Assembly (NCBI GenBank): GCA_963809815.1
Contig: CAWELM010000013.1
Coordinates: 198,188-262,187, forward strand
Length of the DNA stretch: 64,000 bases
Source of the DNA: CAVVJA01 sp963809815
GTDB taxonomy: Bacteria; Actinomycetota; Actinomycetes; Mycobacteriales; Jatrophihabitantaceae
Direction: 5' to 3'
Below, piece after piece: positions 51,365 through 59,540 of this stretch (positions within the stretch are counted from its first letter, which is position 1; every line of letters starts with the position of its first letter). The translations under genes were made by a program, and so were the position numbers. The notes under the pieces were generated by a model that searched no databases, was not told where the DNA came from, and saw nothing but the letters and a program-made list of their open reading frames with translations.

Positions 51365-53163
51365 GACGCCGACGCCCGCTCAGACAGCAAATTCGCAACA
51401 CGAAACGCGAGGTCGACGGACTGGCGCCCGTTGAGGCGCGGATCGCACCTCGTCGCGTAATGGCGGTCGAGGTCGCCCTCGCGCAGCGCCTCGCCGCCAC
51501 CGAGGCACTCAGTGACGTCGTCACCGGTCAGCTCGACGTGCAGCCCACCCGGCCAGACGGCCTCCGAGGCGCACGCCGCGAAGAAGGCGTCGACCTCCGC
51601 GACGATGTCCTCGAAGTTGCGTGTCTTGCGACCGTTGGCCATCTGCACGGTATTGGCATGCATGGGATCGCACGCCCAGACGACCGGGTGCCCGGCATCG
51701 CGGACCGCGGCCAAGATCGGCGGCAGAACGTCCGGCAGTCGCTTGGCCCCCATCCGCGAGATGAACGTCAGCCGGCCCGGGTTCCTGTCGGGGTTGAGCC
51801 GCTCGCACAGCTCCAGTACCTCACCGACAGTCGCAGTCGGCCCGAGCTTGCAACCGATCGGATTCGCGATGCCTGACACGAACTCGATATGCGCGCCGTC
51901 CAGCGCCCGTGTTCGCTCGCCGACCCACACAGTGTGAGCCGACGTGTCAACCCATTCGCCGGTCTGCTCGTCGCGGCGGGTCATCGCCTCTTCGTAGCCG
52001 AGCAGCAACGCTTCGTGGCTGGTCCAGACATCGACGCGGTTCATCTCGGTCGAGTCGCGGCCGATCCGCGACGCATGCAGGAAGCGCACAGCTCCGTCGA
52101 TCTCCCGGGCGACCGCGTCGTAGCGTTCGCCCGCGGGGCTGGATGCCACAAAGTCCCGGTTCCACTCATGAACTCGGTCGAGGCTGCCGAAGCCGCCCGA
52201 GCTCAGCGAGCGCACGAGGTTGAGCTTGGACGCGGAGTGGTAGTAGGCGGTCAACATGCGCCGTGGGTCCGGCACGCGTCGTGCCGGGTCCGCTTCGATC
52301 GAGTTGACGATGTCACCGCGATACACCGGCAGTTCAACGCCGTCGATCGTCTCGACCGCCGCCGATCGCGGCTTCGCGAACTGGCCTGCCAGGCGCGCGA
52401 CCTTAACGATATGGCTGCCGGACGCGTACGTCAGCACGATCGCCATCTGCAGGATCACCCGCAGCCGGTTTTCGACGGCCTGCGCGGTTAGTTCGTCGAA
52501 CGATTCAGCACAGTCGCCGGCCTGCAGCAGGAAAGCGCGTCCAGCCGCGACCTCTGCCAGCTCGTCGGTGAGCGTGCGCACCTCGCCGCCGAACACCAGA
52601 GGCGGCATCACGCGCAGCTCCGCGAGCGTGTGCTCCAGCGCCGCCTCATTCGGCCACTCCGGCTGCTGGACCACCGGAAGACCATGCCAACTGGACGGCG
52701 ACCACCTAGCGTCATGTGCGCGCATCGGTTGGCTCGCGTACCAACGCGTCGGGTTCAGTAGGCGCCGCGACTCTCCCTGGAGCAGACGGAAGCAGACCTC
52801 CGGGTGCGACGTGAGGAACTGCCGCAGACGCTCGGCTTCCAGCAGCACGTAGCGGACCGGGCCAAGCGCGACGAGGTCGCCGCTGATCGGTTCGCCGAGC
52901 AGGGCCGAGATCTCACCGAAGATCTCACCGCGCGCGAGCCGCGTGTGTTCGCGGCCGTTGATCCGCACCGCGGCCTGGCCGTCGATGAGGAACCCAAGAC
53001 CGACGGACGTCTCGCCCTGAGTGAGCAGATGCTCGCCGGCGGCGGCCGCGTGGCCGCCGAACTGACTGGCGATCGCCCGAAGGTCCGCCTCGGGGAGGTC
53101 GCCCACCAACCGCGAGGTCCGCAGCGCACTCACGACCTCGTCGAACTGGGCGTCCACGGTCAC
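51361..53163 (-). CDS. Class II DAHP synthase with N-terminal cyclic-nucleotide-binding-like domain
   Basis: A 600-residue fusion. GTG 53163 is chosen because it overlaps the stop of the methyltransferase (GTGA). Residues about 8-130 are a cNMP-binding beta-roll (LLTQGETSVGLGFLIDGQAA, GEIFGEISALLGEPISGDLV); the phosphate-binding arginine expected after GE...ALL is absent, so it may not bind cAMP. Residues about 150-595 are class II DAHP synthase: WHGLPVVQQPEWP, FLLQAGDCAESF with metal-binding Cys218, KPRS, CDPMHANT, FHVELTGDDVTECLGG-like block (GGLHVELTGDDVTECLGG) and YATRCDPRLN. DAHP synthase makes the first shikimate-pathway intermediate from PEP and erythrose 4-phosphate; a dedicated copy in a cluster raises precursor supply for aromatic products. 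Confidence 0.9.
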   Translation of the reverse strand: MTVDAQFDEVVSALRTSRLVGDLPEADLRAIASQFGGHAAAAGEHLLTQGETSVGLGFLIDGQAAVRINGREHTRLARGEIFGEISALLGEPISGDLVALGPVRYVLLEAERLRQFLTSHPEVCFRLLQGESRRLLNPTRWYASQPMRAHDARWSPSSWHGLPVVQQPEWPNEAALEHTLAELRVMPPLVFGGEVRTLTDELAEVAAGRAFLLQAGDCAESFDELTAQAVENRLRVILQMAIVLTYASGSHIVKVARLAGQFAKPRSAAVETIDGVELPVYRGDIVNSIEADPARRVPDPRRMLTAYYHSASKLNLVRSLSSGGFGSLDRVHEWNRDFVASSPAGERYDAVAREIDGAVRFLHASRIGRDSTEMNRVDVWTSHEALLLGYEEAMTRRDEQTGEWVDTSAHTVWVGERTRALDGAHIEFVSGIANPIGCKLGPTATVGEVLELCERLNPDRNPGRLTFISRMGAKRLPDVLPPILAAVRDAGHPVVWACDPMHANTVQMANGRKTRNFEDIVAEVDAFFAACASEAVWPGGLHVELTGDDVTECLGGGEALREGDLDRHYATRCDPRLNGRQSVDLAFRVANLLSERASAS

Positions 53164-54818
53164 TGGGCCCGCCTCGCTGCCAGGACGTGCACGTCGAGCG
53201 GTAGCTCGTGGCGCCCGACCAGTTCCAGCCCGGCCGCTGCCAGCAGGCTCGCATACTCGGTCTCGGTCCGCTCTCGGCCGCCGACGTTGCACAGCATGTG
53301 GATGTCCCATGCGTAGGCCAGGGAGGCCGAGCGATCCTCCGGGATCAGTCGCTCGACGACCAGCAACTGCCCATCGGCCGCCATCGCCTCAGATATCCGC
53401 GCGAGGATCGTCCGACACATCTCGTCGTCCCAGTCATGTAGCACGCGCGAGAGAAGGTAGACGTCGCCACCCGCAGGTACGCCCTCGGTGAAATCGCCGG
53501 ACAGGAACTCGACGCGCTGGCTGAGACCCGCTTGTGCGAATGCCGGCCGCGCCCCGTCGAGCACGTGCGGGCGGTCGAACAGCACGCCTCTGGCGCGGGG
53601 AGCAGCGGCAAGCATCCGCCTCAGCAGCGAGGAAGTGCCGCCGGCGACATCGACAATCCGATTCACCCCGTCGAGGGCGACGACCTCCGCGACCGCGCCG
53701 AACATCGCGGCGCTGGACGCCATCGCGGTGTCGAACAGTTCGCTCAACTCGGGCCGTTTCGCGAAGTACTCGAAATGGTGCTCGCCGAAATGGTCGTCGA
53801 ACGCCTCCTCCCCGGTCCTGACCGAGTGGAGGAAGTGTCCGAAGGACTCATAGAACGGACCCCCATACAGCAGCGCGAGCGGTCGCAACGCGGGATCGGC
53901 GTCGATGCGCAGCAACCGACCGAGCTCGGTCAGCTCGAACGTGCCGCGCCGCGACTGCGTGACGACGCCGATCGAAGCGAGGTATCGCAGAAGCCGAGTC
54001 AGGCTGTCCACATCCGACGCAGTCGTCTCCGCCAACTGCGCGGCGGTCGCCTCCGGCTGCCCAGCGATCGCGTCCGCAAGCTTCAACTCGGCGGCGACGT
54101 GAATGGCCTGCGTCGCCCAAGCGCCGGTCATCAACGTCAACAACCGCTTGGCGGCCGGGACAGAGTTGCGGCGGTGGGCATCGATGATCGCCGGGTAGTA
54201 ACCCGAGGTCAGCAGTTCGACTCGCCGCACGAAGTGATTTCGGGCACTGGCGTCGCGGAAGTACAGCACTGTATTGCCCTCGCGGCGGTTATAGCCGCCG
54301 TCGTCCGGTCGCATCCAGCCGTGATCAGACAGGATCGAGCGCATCGCCGAGATCGCCATCCGGTCGGGCTGGCCGATCGCAAGCGCGACGTGCGCCTCGT
54401 CGTTGCGTTCACGCTCGCCGTCGGCGATCGCAGTCAGCGGCGAACCCGGCGCCACCGTCAATGTGAACAGCTCGATCATCAGCGGGCGCCTGCCCTCAAG
54501 TGGAACCGGCACGCGACGGATCTGGACATCGAGTTCGCTCAACGACTGCCGGTAGCGCGCGGCGAGGCGGGCCTTAACTACCACACTTGGCTTCGGCTCC
54601 TCCGCGGTCAGCCCGCGCCGCGCCAGCGCGTCATCGATCTCCCCAGAGTTCTCAGGGAACACGAGCACCGCAGCATGGCGCAGTTCGCAGGTCTTCACGA
54701 TCTCGGCGAGGTCCTCGCTGGACAATTCCGGCACGATCTCGGCGAGGAGCGCAGTCGTGTCGGTCTGTCGAAGGAATGCGATCGCGTCGTCCAGACGCGC
54801 CTCATCGGCTGGATGCAT
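53160..54818 (-). CDS. O-methyltransferase with a long N-terminal domain of unknown function
   Basis: A 552-residue protein. Residues 1 to about 215 (LDDAIAFLRQTDTTALLAEI, ELRHAAVLVFPENSGEIDDA, DVQIRRVPVPLEGRRPLMIE, AISAMRSILSDHGWMRPDDG) match nothing I recognise. The rest is a family-2 O-methyltransferase: dimerisation winged helix (LKLADAIAGQPEATAAQLAE, LTRLLRYLASIGVV), AdoMet motif I IVDVAGGTSSLLRRML, then LLSRVLHDWDDEMCRTIL and a C-terminal GRHELPLDVHVLAARRAQ. Such enzymes methylate phenolic hydroxyls of aromatic natural products. It is the first gene of the operon; the stop overlaps the DAHP-synthase start. Confidence 0.85.
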   Translation of the reverse strand: MHPADEARLDDAIAFLRQTDTTALLAEIVPELSSEDLAEIVKTCELRHAAVLVFPENSGEIDDALARRGLTAEEPKPSVVVKARLAARYRQSLSELDVQIRRVPVPLEGRRPLMIELFTLTVAPGSPLTAIADGERERNDEAHVALAIGQPDRMAISAMRSILSDHGWMRPDDGGYNRREGNTVLYFRDASARNHFVRRVELLTSGYYPAIIDAHRRNSVPAAKRLLTLMTGAWATQAIHVAAELKLADAIAGQPEATAAQLAETTASDVDSLTRLLRYLASIGVVTQSRRGTFELTELGRLLRIDADPALRPLALLYGGPFYESFGHFLHSVRTGEEAFDDHFGEHHFEYFAKRPELSELFDTAMASSAAMFGAVAEVVALDGVNRIVDVAGGTSSLLRRMLAAAPRARGVLFDRPHVLDGARPAFAQAGLSQRVEFLSGDFTEGVPAGGDVYLLSRVLHDWDDEMCRTILARISEAMAADGQLLVVERLIPEDRSASLAYAWDIHMLCNVGGRERTETEYASLLAAAGLELVGRHELPLDVHVLAARRAQ

Positions 54819-55062
54819 AACCTAGACCCCCTGTCGGCATTCGCGGGCGTCGAACCTCCTGTGTGCGCCTGTCTGCCCAGGCTAAGTCTTACGGCACGCA
54901 AGGCGGCTGCATATCGCATCATCTGGGGATTTCAAACGTCGACACTTCACCGATCACCGGCTACGAGCGGAAGGCCGTGTCCGGAAGTCGCGTGTCTCGG
55001 TTTTCCCTGGCATCGGCAAAAGGCTGGCACCCCAATCGGGATTGCGTCCTTGTCGCGATCAG

Positions 55063-55389
55063 CTACTCGCGAACCGGCGCCGTGACGAGTACCGACATCG
55101 CGAGAACGGTCATGCCCACCGTCAAAAGGAGCGCGACAAGCGATGCCGCTCGCCCGATCCCTGAAGCCCGGCGGAGAGCACACGCCGCCACAACAGCTCC
55201 CACCACTGAGGGACCGACACCGGTGATGGTAACGACGGCGCGGAAGTAGAGGAACCGCATCGGCGCGTCGTTTGAGTACAGAACAAAGTGCGGTTCGATC
55301 CACGAAACGGCCGCCAGCCCGAACAGCGCAAGCAGCAGTGACAACAGGTTCAGCCAGCTCACTCGCACCCGCGCAGGATGACAGCCCAT
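55063..55389 (-). CDS. Small membrane protein of unknown function
   Basis: A 108-residue protein with three hydrophobic stretches (LLSLLLALFGLAAVSWI, AVVTITGVGPSVVGAVVAACA and LVALLLTVGMTVLAMSVLV). The first part resembles many uncharacterised actinobacterial three-helix proteins. It lies upstream of the fusion-enzyme operon on the same strand, 244 bases away, so it could be linked with it or be unrelated. Confidence 0.5.
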   Translation of the reverse strand: MGCHPARVRVSWLNLLSLLLALFGLAAVSWIEPHFVLYSNDAPMRFLYFRAVVTITGVGPSVVGAVVAACALRRASGIGRAASLVALLLTVGMTVLAMSVLVTAPVRE

Positions 55390-55679
55390 GTCGCCCGACG
55401 CGCGCTAGAGGTGCTGCCGGAACGCACACCAGCACAACCTTCGCGCAACGCGGCTACTTAGTGTTTTCAGCACGACCGGTGTCCGGCCAGACTCGGTCGA
55501 GGTGCTCGGCGGGACGCTCTCAACCACCGGCTGCCCACCCGTTCATTTGGTGTGGCTCTCACATGGCCTGCGTCCCCGTCGAGTGCCGTGCGAGGAGTGG
55601 CTCGAAAGGGGTTTGCCCCTGCTCTAAGTGGCAATGCCCTCCACGCCGTTTCGTAACGACGAGAGCGAGGAGGACGGCG

Positions 55680-56127
55680 ATGGGCGTGATCATCGGGATG
55701 GACCCGCACAAGCGCTCGGCGACGATCGAGGTGATCGACGAGCGCGGCACGGTGTTGTCGACTGGACGATTCGGGGCGGACAAGGTCGGCTACCGCGACA
55801 TGTTGGCCGAGGGGCGCCGGTTTGGTGAGCGTGTCTGGGCGGTCGAGGGCGCAACGGCATCGGCAAACACATCGCGCACCGCCTGGTCCACGACGGCGAG
55901 GTCGTGATCGACGTGCCGCCGAAGCTGTCGGCGCAGGTGCGGGTGTTCGCGACCGGCAACGGTCGCAAGACGGATCCGGTCGATGCGCATTCGGTGGCGA
56001 TGGCCGCGTTCCACAACCATGGTCTGCTGCACGTCGAGGTCGATGACGACCTGCTGGTCCTCGGCATGCTCGCCGACCGTCGTGACGAGCTGGGCCGGGC
56101 CCGGACCCAGACGGAGCACTCGCGAGG
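55680..56127 (+). mobile_element. IS110-family transposase remnant (N-terminal half)
   Basis: From ATG 55680 (GAGGAGG upstream) the sequence MGVIIGMDPHKRSATIEVID carries the DEDD/RuvC-like start of IS110 transposases. After one missing base near 55850 it continues as NGIGKHIAHRLVHDGEVVID and TDPVDAHSVAMAAFHNHGLL, then breaks at about 56127 where an AbiEi antitoxin begins. The C-terminal serine domain is gone. The roughly 180 bases before the ATG (55500-55679) could be the left end that encodes the bridge RNA in IS110 elements. Confidence 0.75.
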
Positions 56128-56475
56128 CACAACCTGACGGACGCGATCCCGAGCAACCACGACATCGCCATCCCCCGCGGCACGTGGCACCCGCGGATCG
56201 GCGCCCCGATCCAGTGGCACAGCTTCGATCCGGCGACGTTCGACATCGGCCGCTCGATGATCCCGATCGGCGACGCAGAGATCGGGCTGTACGACGCCCA
56301 GCGGACGATCATCGACACCTACCGCCTGCGCTACGCGCTTGGCGCGGACACCGCTCACGAGGCTCTGCGTCGCTGGCTCCGCGGCGGCGGGCAGCCAGCC
56401 CAACTCCTGGCGACCGCCGAAGCGTTTCCCCGCACCCGACCGATCATCCTGCGGTCGCTCGAGGTGTTGCTGTGA
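56128..56475 (+). pseudogene. C-terminal part of an AbiEi-family antitoxin joined to the IS110 remnant
   Basis: About 115 residues: HNLTDAIPSNHDIAIPRGTW, WHSFDPATFDIGRSMIPIGD, EIGLYDAQRTIIDTYRLRYA and the tail EALRRWLRGGGQPAQL to EVLL. This is the C-terminal two thirds of a common actinobacterial AbiEi antitoxin. The winged-helix N-terminus has been cut off at the IS110 boundary; an internal ATG at 56257 could still give a 72-residue product. Its stop overlaps the AbiEii start (GTGA), so the pair was an operon. Confidence 0.7.
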
Positions 56476-57383
56476 CGAGGCCGACTCGGGCGTCAGCGGC
56501 GGGTCGCGCGTATCTCGACCTCCGAACGCAGGCCAGAGGCGCCGGTCGCGCCACCGACGAGTACCTGCGCCTGTATGCGCTCGAAGGTTTCCTGGCCCGT
56601 CTGGCGGTGTCGGGGCAGCGTGCCGACTTCGTCCTCAAAGGCGGGGTTCTCCTTGCCGCGTACGCAGTGCGTCGACCGACCGCTGACATCGATCTCGCTG
56701 CGAACTCGATCAGCAACGACGTCGAGACGGTCCTCGCCCTCGTGACGGCGGTCGCAGCCAGCGCGCCGGCACTCGATGACGGCCTTGCGTTCCACACCGA
56801 GACCGCGACGGCCGAAGCTATCCGCGACGAGGACGAGTACTCCGGCGTCCGCGTCAGACTCGAAGCATCGCTCGCGACCGCACGGCTGCCGTTCCATGTC
56901 GACGTGAACGTTGGCGATCCGATCTGGCCTGAACCGACGAACGTCACGCTGCCGCGCCTACTCGGCGGTTCCATCAACGTCCTCGGCTACCCGATCGCGA
57001 TGGTCCTCACCGAGAAACTCGTCACGGCGGCTCTGCGGGGCGCCGCGAACACCCGATGGCGCGACTACGCCGACATCTACTCGCTTACCCGCGCCCACGA
57101 ACTCGTCGCGAGCGAAGTGTACGACAGCTATCGCCGCGTGGCGGCTCATCGCCGCGTCGACCTCGTCTCGTTGCGCGGCTTGCTCACCGGCTTCGCTGAT
57201 GCCGGCCAACGGCGATGGGCCGCGTGGCGTGAGCGGCAGCGTCTTGACGACCGGCTTTCCGAAGTGTTCGCCGATGTCGTCGACCATGTGATCACCTTCG
57301 CCGATGGCTGCTTGCACGCACTCCCGCATGGCGATTCGGCGACCTGGTCGCCCGATGCCTGCCGTTGGACAGCCACAAGCTGA
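56472..57383 (+). CDS. AbiEii-family nucleotidyltransferase toxin
   Basis: A 303-residue protein from GTG 56472. The N-terminal helix RLYALEGFLARLAVSGQRAD leads to the nucleotidyltransferase signature FVLKGGVLLAAYAVRRPTAD followed by IDLAA (GG and DxD-type TADIDL). Further marks are FHVDVNVGDPIWPEP, LPRLLGGSINVLGYPIAMVL and EKLVTAALRGAANTRWRDYAD, with the Lys and the RxRD/KD block of AbiEii. In type IV systems AbiEii blocks growth by nucleotidylating tRNA or similar targets and is restrained by AbiEi. Since its antitoxin is truncated, the toxin may be inactive, weakly expressed or held by another factor. It ends just before the tRNA-Ala gene. Confidence 0.85.
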   Translation: MTRPTRASAAGRAYLDLRTQARGAGRATDEYLRLYALEGFLARLAVSGQRADFVLKGGVLLAAYAVRRPTADIDLAANSISNDVETVLALVTAVAASAPALDDGLAFHTETATAEAIRDEDEYSGVRVRLEASLATARLPFHVDVNVGDPIWPEPTNVTLPRLLGGSINVLGYPIAMVLTEKLVTAALRGAANTRWRDYADIYSLTRAHELVASEVYDSYRRVAAHRRVDLVSLRGLLTGFADAGQRRWAAWRERQRLDDRLSEVFADVVDHVITFADGCLHALPHGDSATWSPDACRWTATS

Positions 57384-57403
57384 CGGCATTCCGAAGCCTC
57401 GCG

Positions 57404-57420
57404 CGGACTTTTTGCGGACC
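57404..57420 (+). repeat. GCGGAC direct pair, 11-bp period (probable arm-type site, right end of unit 3)
   Basis: GCGGAC at 57404-57409 and 57415-57420, embedded in GCGGACTTTTTGCGGACCG. It matches the pair at 48863-48880 in sequence, period and orientation, 70 bases left of the tRNA-Ala 3' end. Confidence 0.65.
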
Positions 57421-57493
57421 GACGGGAAGTTGATCAAGCTCCCCGACCCAGTCGAAACCGCTGCAGCCCAGTAAATATAGGCCCTTCAATGGG

Positions 57494-57566
57494 TGGAGCT
57501 GAGGGGACTCGAACCCCTGACCCCCACACTGCCAGTGTGGTGCGCTACCAGCTGCGCCACAGCCCC
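57494..57566 (-). tRNA. tRNA-Ala (anticodon GGC), integration site of the island array
   Basis: A complete 73-base cloverleaf on the minus strand: acceptor GGGGCTG paired with CAGCTCC, D-arm GCGC/GCGC, anticodon stem CCACA/TGTGG with loop CTGGCAG (anticodon GGC), T-arm AGGGG/CCCCT with loop TTCGAGT and discriminator A. CCA is not encoded. Its 3' part is duplicated at 48687-48732 and 34866-34907, all on the 3' side of the gene, as expected for elements that integrate into tRNA 3' ends and restore the gene. Confidence 0.96.
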
Positions 57567-57793
57567 AGGATGCGCGCCGGACTCCGCCGACCGCGGCTCG
57601 ATCGTACACGCGCGCGGCCATGCGATCGGCCGGGCGAACCGCAGCGCGAGGGAGCCGCGAGAGTGTGACCAGCGTCAACCAAAAATCCGGCACTTCGGGC
57701 ATTATGCGGCGCGTCGGGACCCAAAATTCCAGGAAACACGGGCGGTCGACCATACTGGACGCCGGTACGTCCCAACGATCAAGGGAGATGTGA

Positions 57794-58069
57794 GTGAACC
57801 GCAAGGAACTGGTGGCTGCCGTCGCCGACCAGGCCGACCTCGAGCAGAAGACCGTGGACGCTGTCCTGCGTAGCCTGCAGAGCACGCTTGAAGACGCAGC
57901 TGCCAAGGGCGAGAAGGTCAGTGTCCCTGGCTTCTTCGCACTGTCCGTCGGTCGCCGTGAGGCCCGTGAGGGCCGCAATCCGGCTACTGGCGAGGCGATC
58001 ACCATCCCGGCCGCGAACACCGTGAAGCTGGCCGCCGGCAGCGCGCTGAAGGACGCCGCCAACAAGTAG
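57794..58069 (+). CDS. HU-family nucleoid-associated protein
   Basis: A 91-residue HU protein from GTG 57794 with GGGAGA upstream. It has MNRKELVAAVADQADLEQKT, the dimer core VSVPGFFALSVGRREAREGR and the DNA-binding arm NPATGEAITIPAANTVKLAA. It lacks the long Lys/Ala-rich tail of mycobacterial HupB, so it is the short type. It binds and bends DNA without strong sequence preference. A strong hairpin follows the stop. Confidence 0.95.
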   Translation: MNRKELVAAVADQADLEQKTVDAVLRSLQSTLEDAAAKGEKVSVPGFFALSVGRREAREGRNPATGEAITIPAANTVKLAAGSALKDAANK

Positions 58070-58086
58070 CCCAGCCCAGACCGTCC

Positions 58087-58130
58087 AAGGGCCGGTCCGC
58101 CGCCTCAACCAGGCGCGCGGGCCGGCCCTT
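58087..58130. terminator. Long GC-rich hairpin between HU and the convergent DsbA-like gene
   Basis: Arms 58087-58100 and 58117-58130 pair over 14 bases with one mismatch, and an inner CGCCT/AGGCG stem closes a CAACC loop. It lies between two convergent genes and is probably a terminator for HU, perhaps for both. No strong T-run follows, as is common in actinobacteria. Confidence 0.75.
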
Positions 58131-58161
58131 CAACGCGACAACCGGGCGAGCGAGAACTCCC

Positions 58162-59500
58162 TTAGGGCGTGGGCGTCGGCGAGCTAGTCGGCGTGCTCGC
58201 CGGCTTATTCGGTGACTTGGATGCTGACGCAGACGGCGACGGCGTCGCTGGGGCACCGCCACCGGCGGCCTTCACCGCGGTGTTGAAGCCGTTCAGCGAG
58301 GTGTCCTGCAATTCCTTTCCGTTGATCATGACAGTCGGCGTCTGGACGATGTTGCGCTTGCTGGCATTGTCCGTGACGGCCTGCACGTATGCCTTGTGTT
58401 GCTGCGTGCTCACGCATTGCTGGAACGTGGTGAAGTTGTCGCCGGTGATGCCGGCCTGTTTGCCGTAGTCCTCGAGTTGGATGTCGGTGCGGCCGTTGGA
58501 TCCTTCGGCCGGCTGATTGTTCTGGCCGTTACTGTCCTTCCCGTAAAGGATGGTGTGGTACTTCTGGAACGTCGCGACGTCGATGTCGGATGCACAGATA
58601 GCAGCGTTCGCGGCGCGGGTCGAGTAGTTGTTGCCGTTCGACGACGCGTCCAGGAACGCCAGCATGTGGTAGCGCGCCTGGATCTTGCCGGCCGCGATGT
58701 CGGCGGCGATCGTCGGTCCGACGCTCTGCTCGAACGCGAGACACGCGGGGCATTGGAAGTCCTCGAAGAAGTCGACGGTCACCTTGGCTGCGATTGCCGA
58801 CGGTCACCCCGTTCTGCACGTTCCCGTGGTCGATGATCGTGTCGCCCTGGATCTTCGCCCGGTTCGACTGCACCGCCATTCCGATAACGGCCACGAGCAC
58901 GACCAGCACGCCGAGCGCAGCAGTGAGATAGAGCGTCCGCTCCCGAGCCGCCTTCTTGCGTGCCTCGAGCAGCGCGTTGTACTTGCGCGCGCCCTGCTTG
59001 CTGCGCATGCGCTTGGCCGACGGCGCCGCGACGTTGTCGTTTCGGGCGAGGTACTCATCCACCGACCAGCGCGTCATCGGCCAAACGATGAGATACACCG
59101 CGATGAGCAACAGGCCCACATCCCGAAGGATGTCGAGCGTGTAGGTCGTCGATCCTTGGGTGGCTCCGCCGCCGCCGAAGCAGCCGCACTCGAGCTTGAG
59201 CCCTCGGATGGCCGCCTGCACGATGCCGATGAGGAACACGAGCATGAGCGCGGCGGAGACGGCCGCGGCTATTCGGGTAATGACCCCGACGATCAGCAGC
59301 GCCGCCAGGCACACCTCGAGGACCGGTAGCCCATAACCGATGGCCTTCGACAGCCACTCCGGCGTTACGTCATACGCGCGGACGGCTTGCACGAAACCCC
59401 GCGGATCGGCCAGCTTCTCCCAGCCGGCCCACAGGAAGATTCCGCCGAGGACAAGACGGAAAACGGTGCCGACCCACGGTCGGATGGCACTCAGGTTCAC
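58162..59500 (-). pseudogene. MauE/DoxX-like membrane domain fused to DsbA-like thioredoxin, frameshifted
   Basis: From GTG 59500 the first frame gives a MauE/DoxX four-helix domain (VFRLVLGGIFLWAGWEKLAD, GFVQAVRAYDV, LECGCFGGGG) followed by a basic stretch and one more helix (LYLTAALGVLVVLVAVIGMA). At about 58800 the frame changes by one base and the protein continues as TVDFFEDFQCPACLAFEQSV, a DsbA-like thioredoxin fold with a CPAC active site, to 58162. The fusion would form disulfide bonds outside the membrane with its own electron carrier. One base indel separates the parts. It is the last gene of the copper operon. Confidence 0.7.
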
Positions 59501-59540
59501 AGCGAAGGGTTCCTCTCTCGACCCGAACGCGCGGGCCTTA

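Noticed and set aside
53532..55085. 517-codon forward frame
   Set aside because: Antisense to the methyltransferase gene; no start signal and no family match.
34866..57566. Integrase gene inside the island array
   Set aside because: I looked for tyrosine and serine recombinase motifs in all frames and found none; the paired motifs might be traces of integrase 3' ends but do not make a gene.
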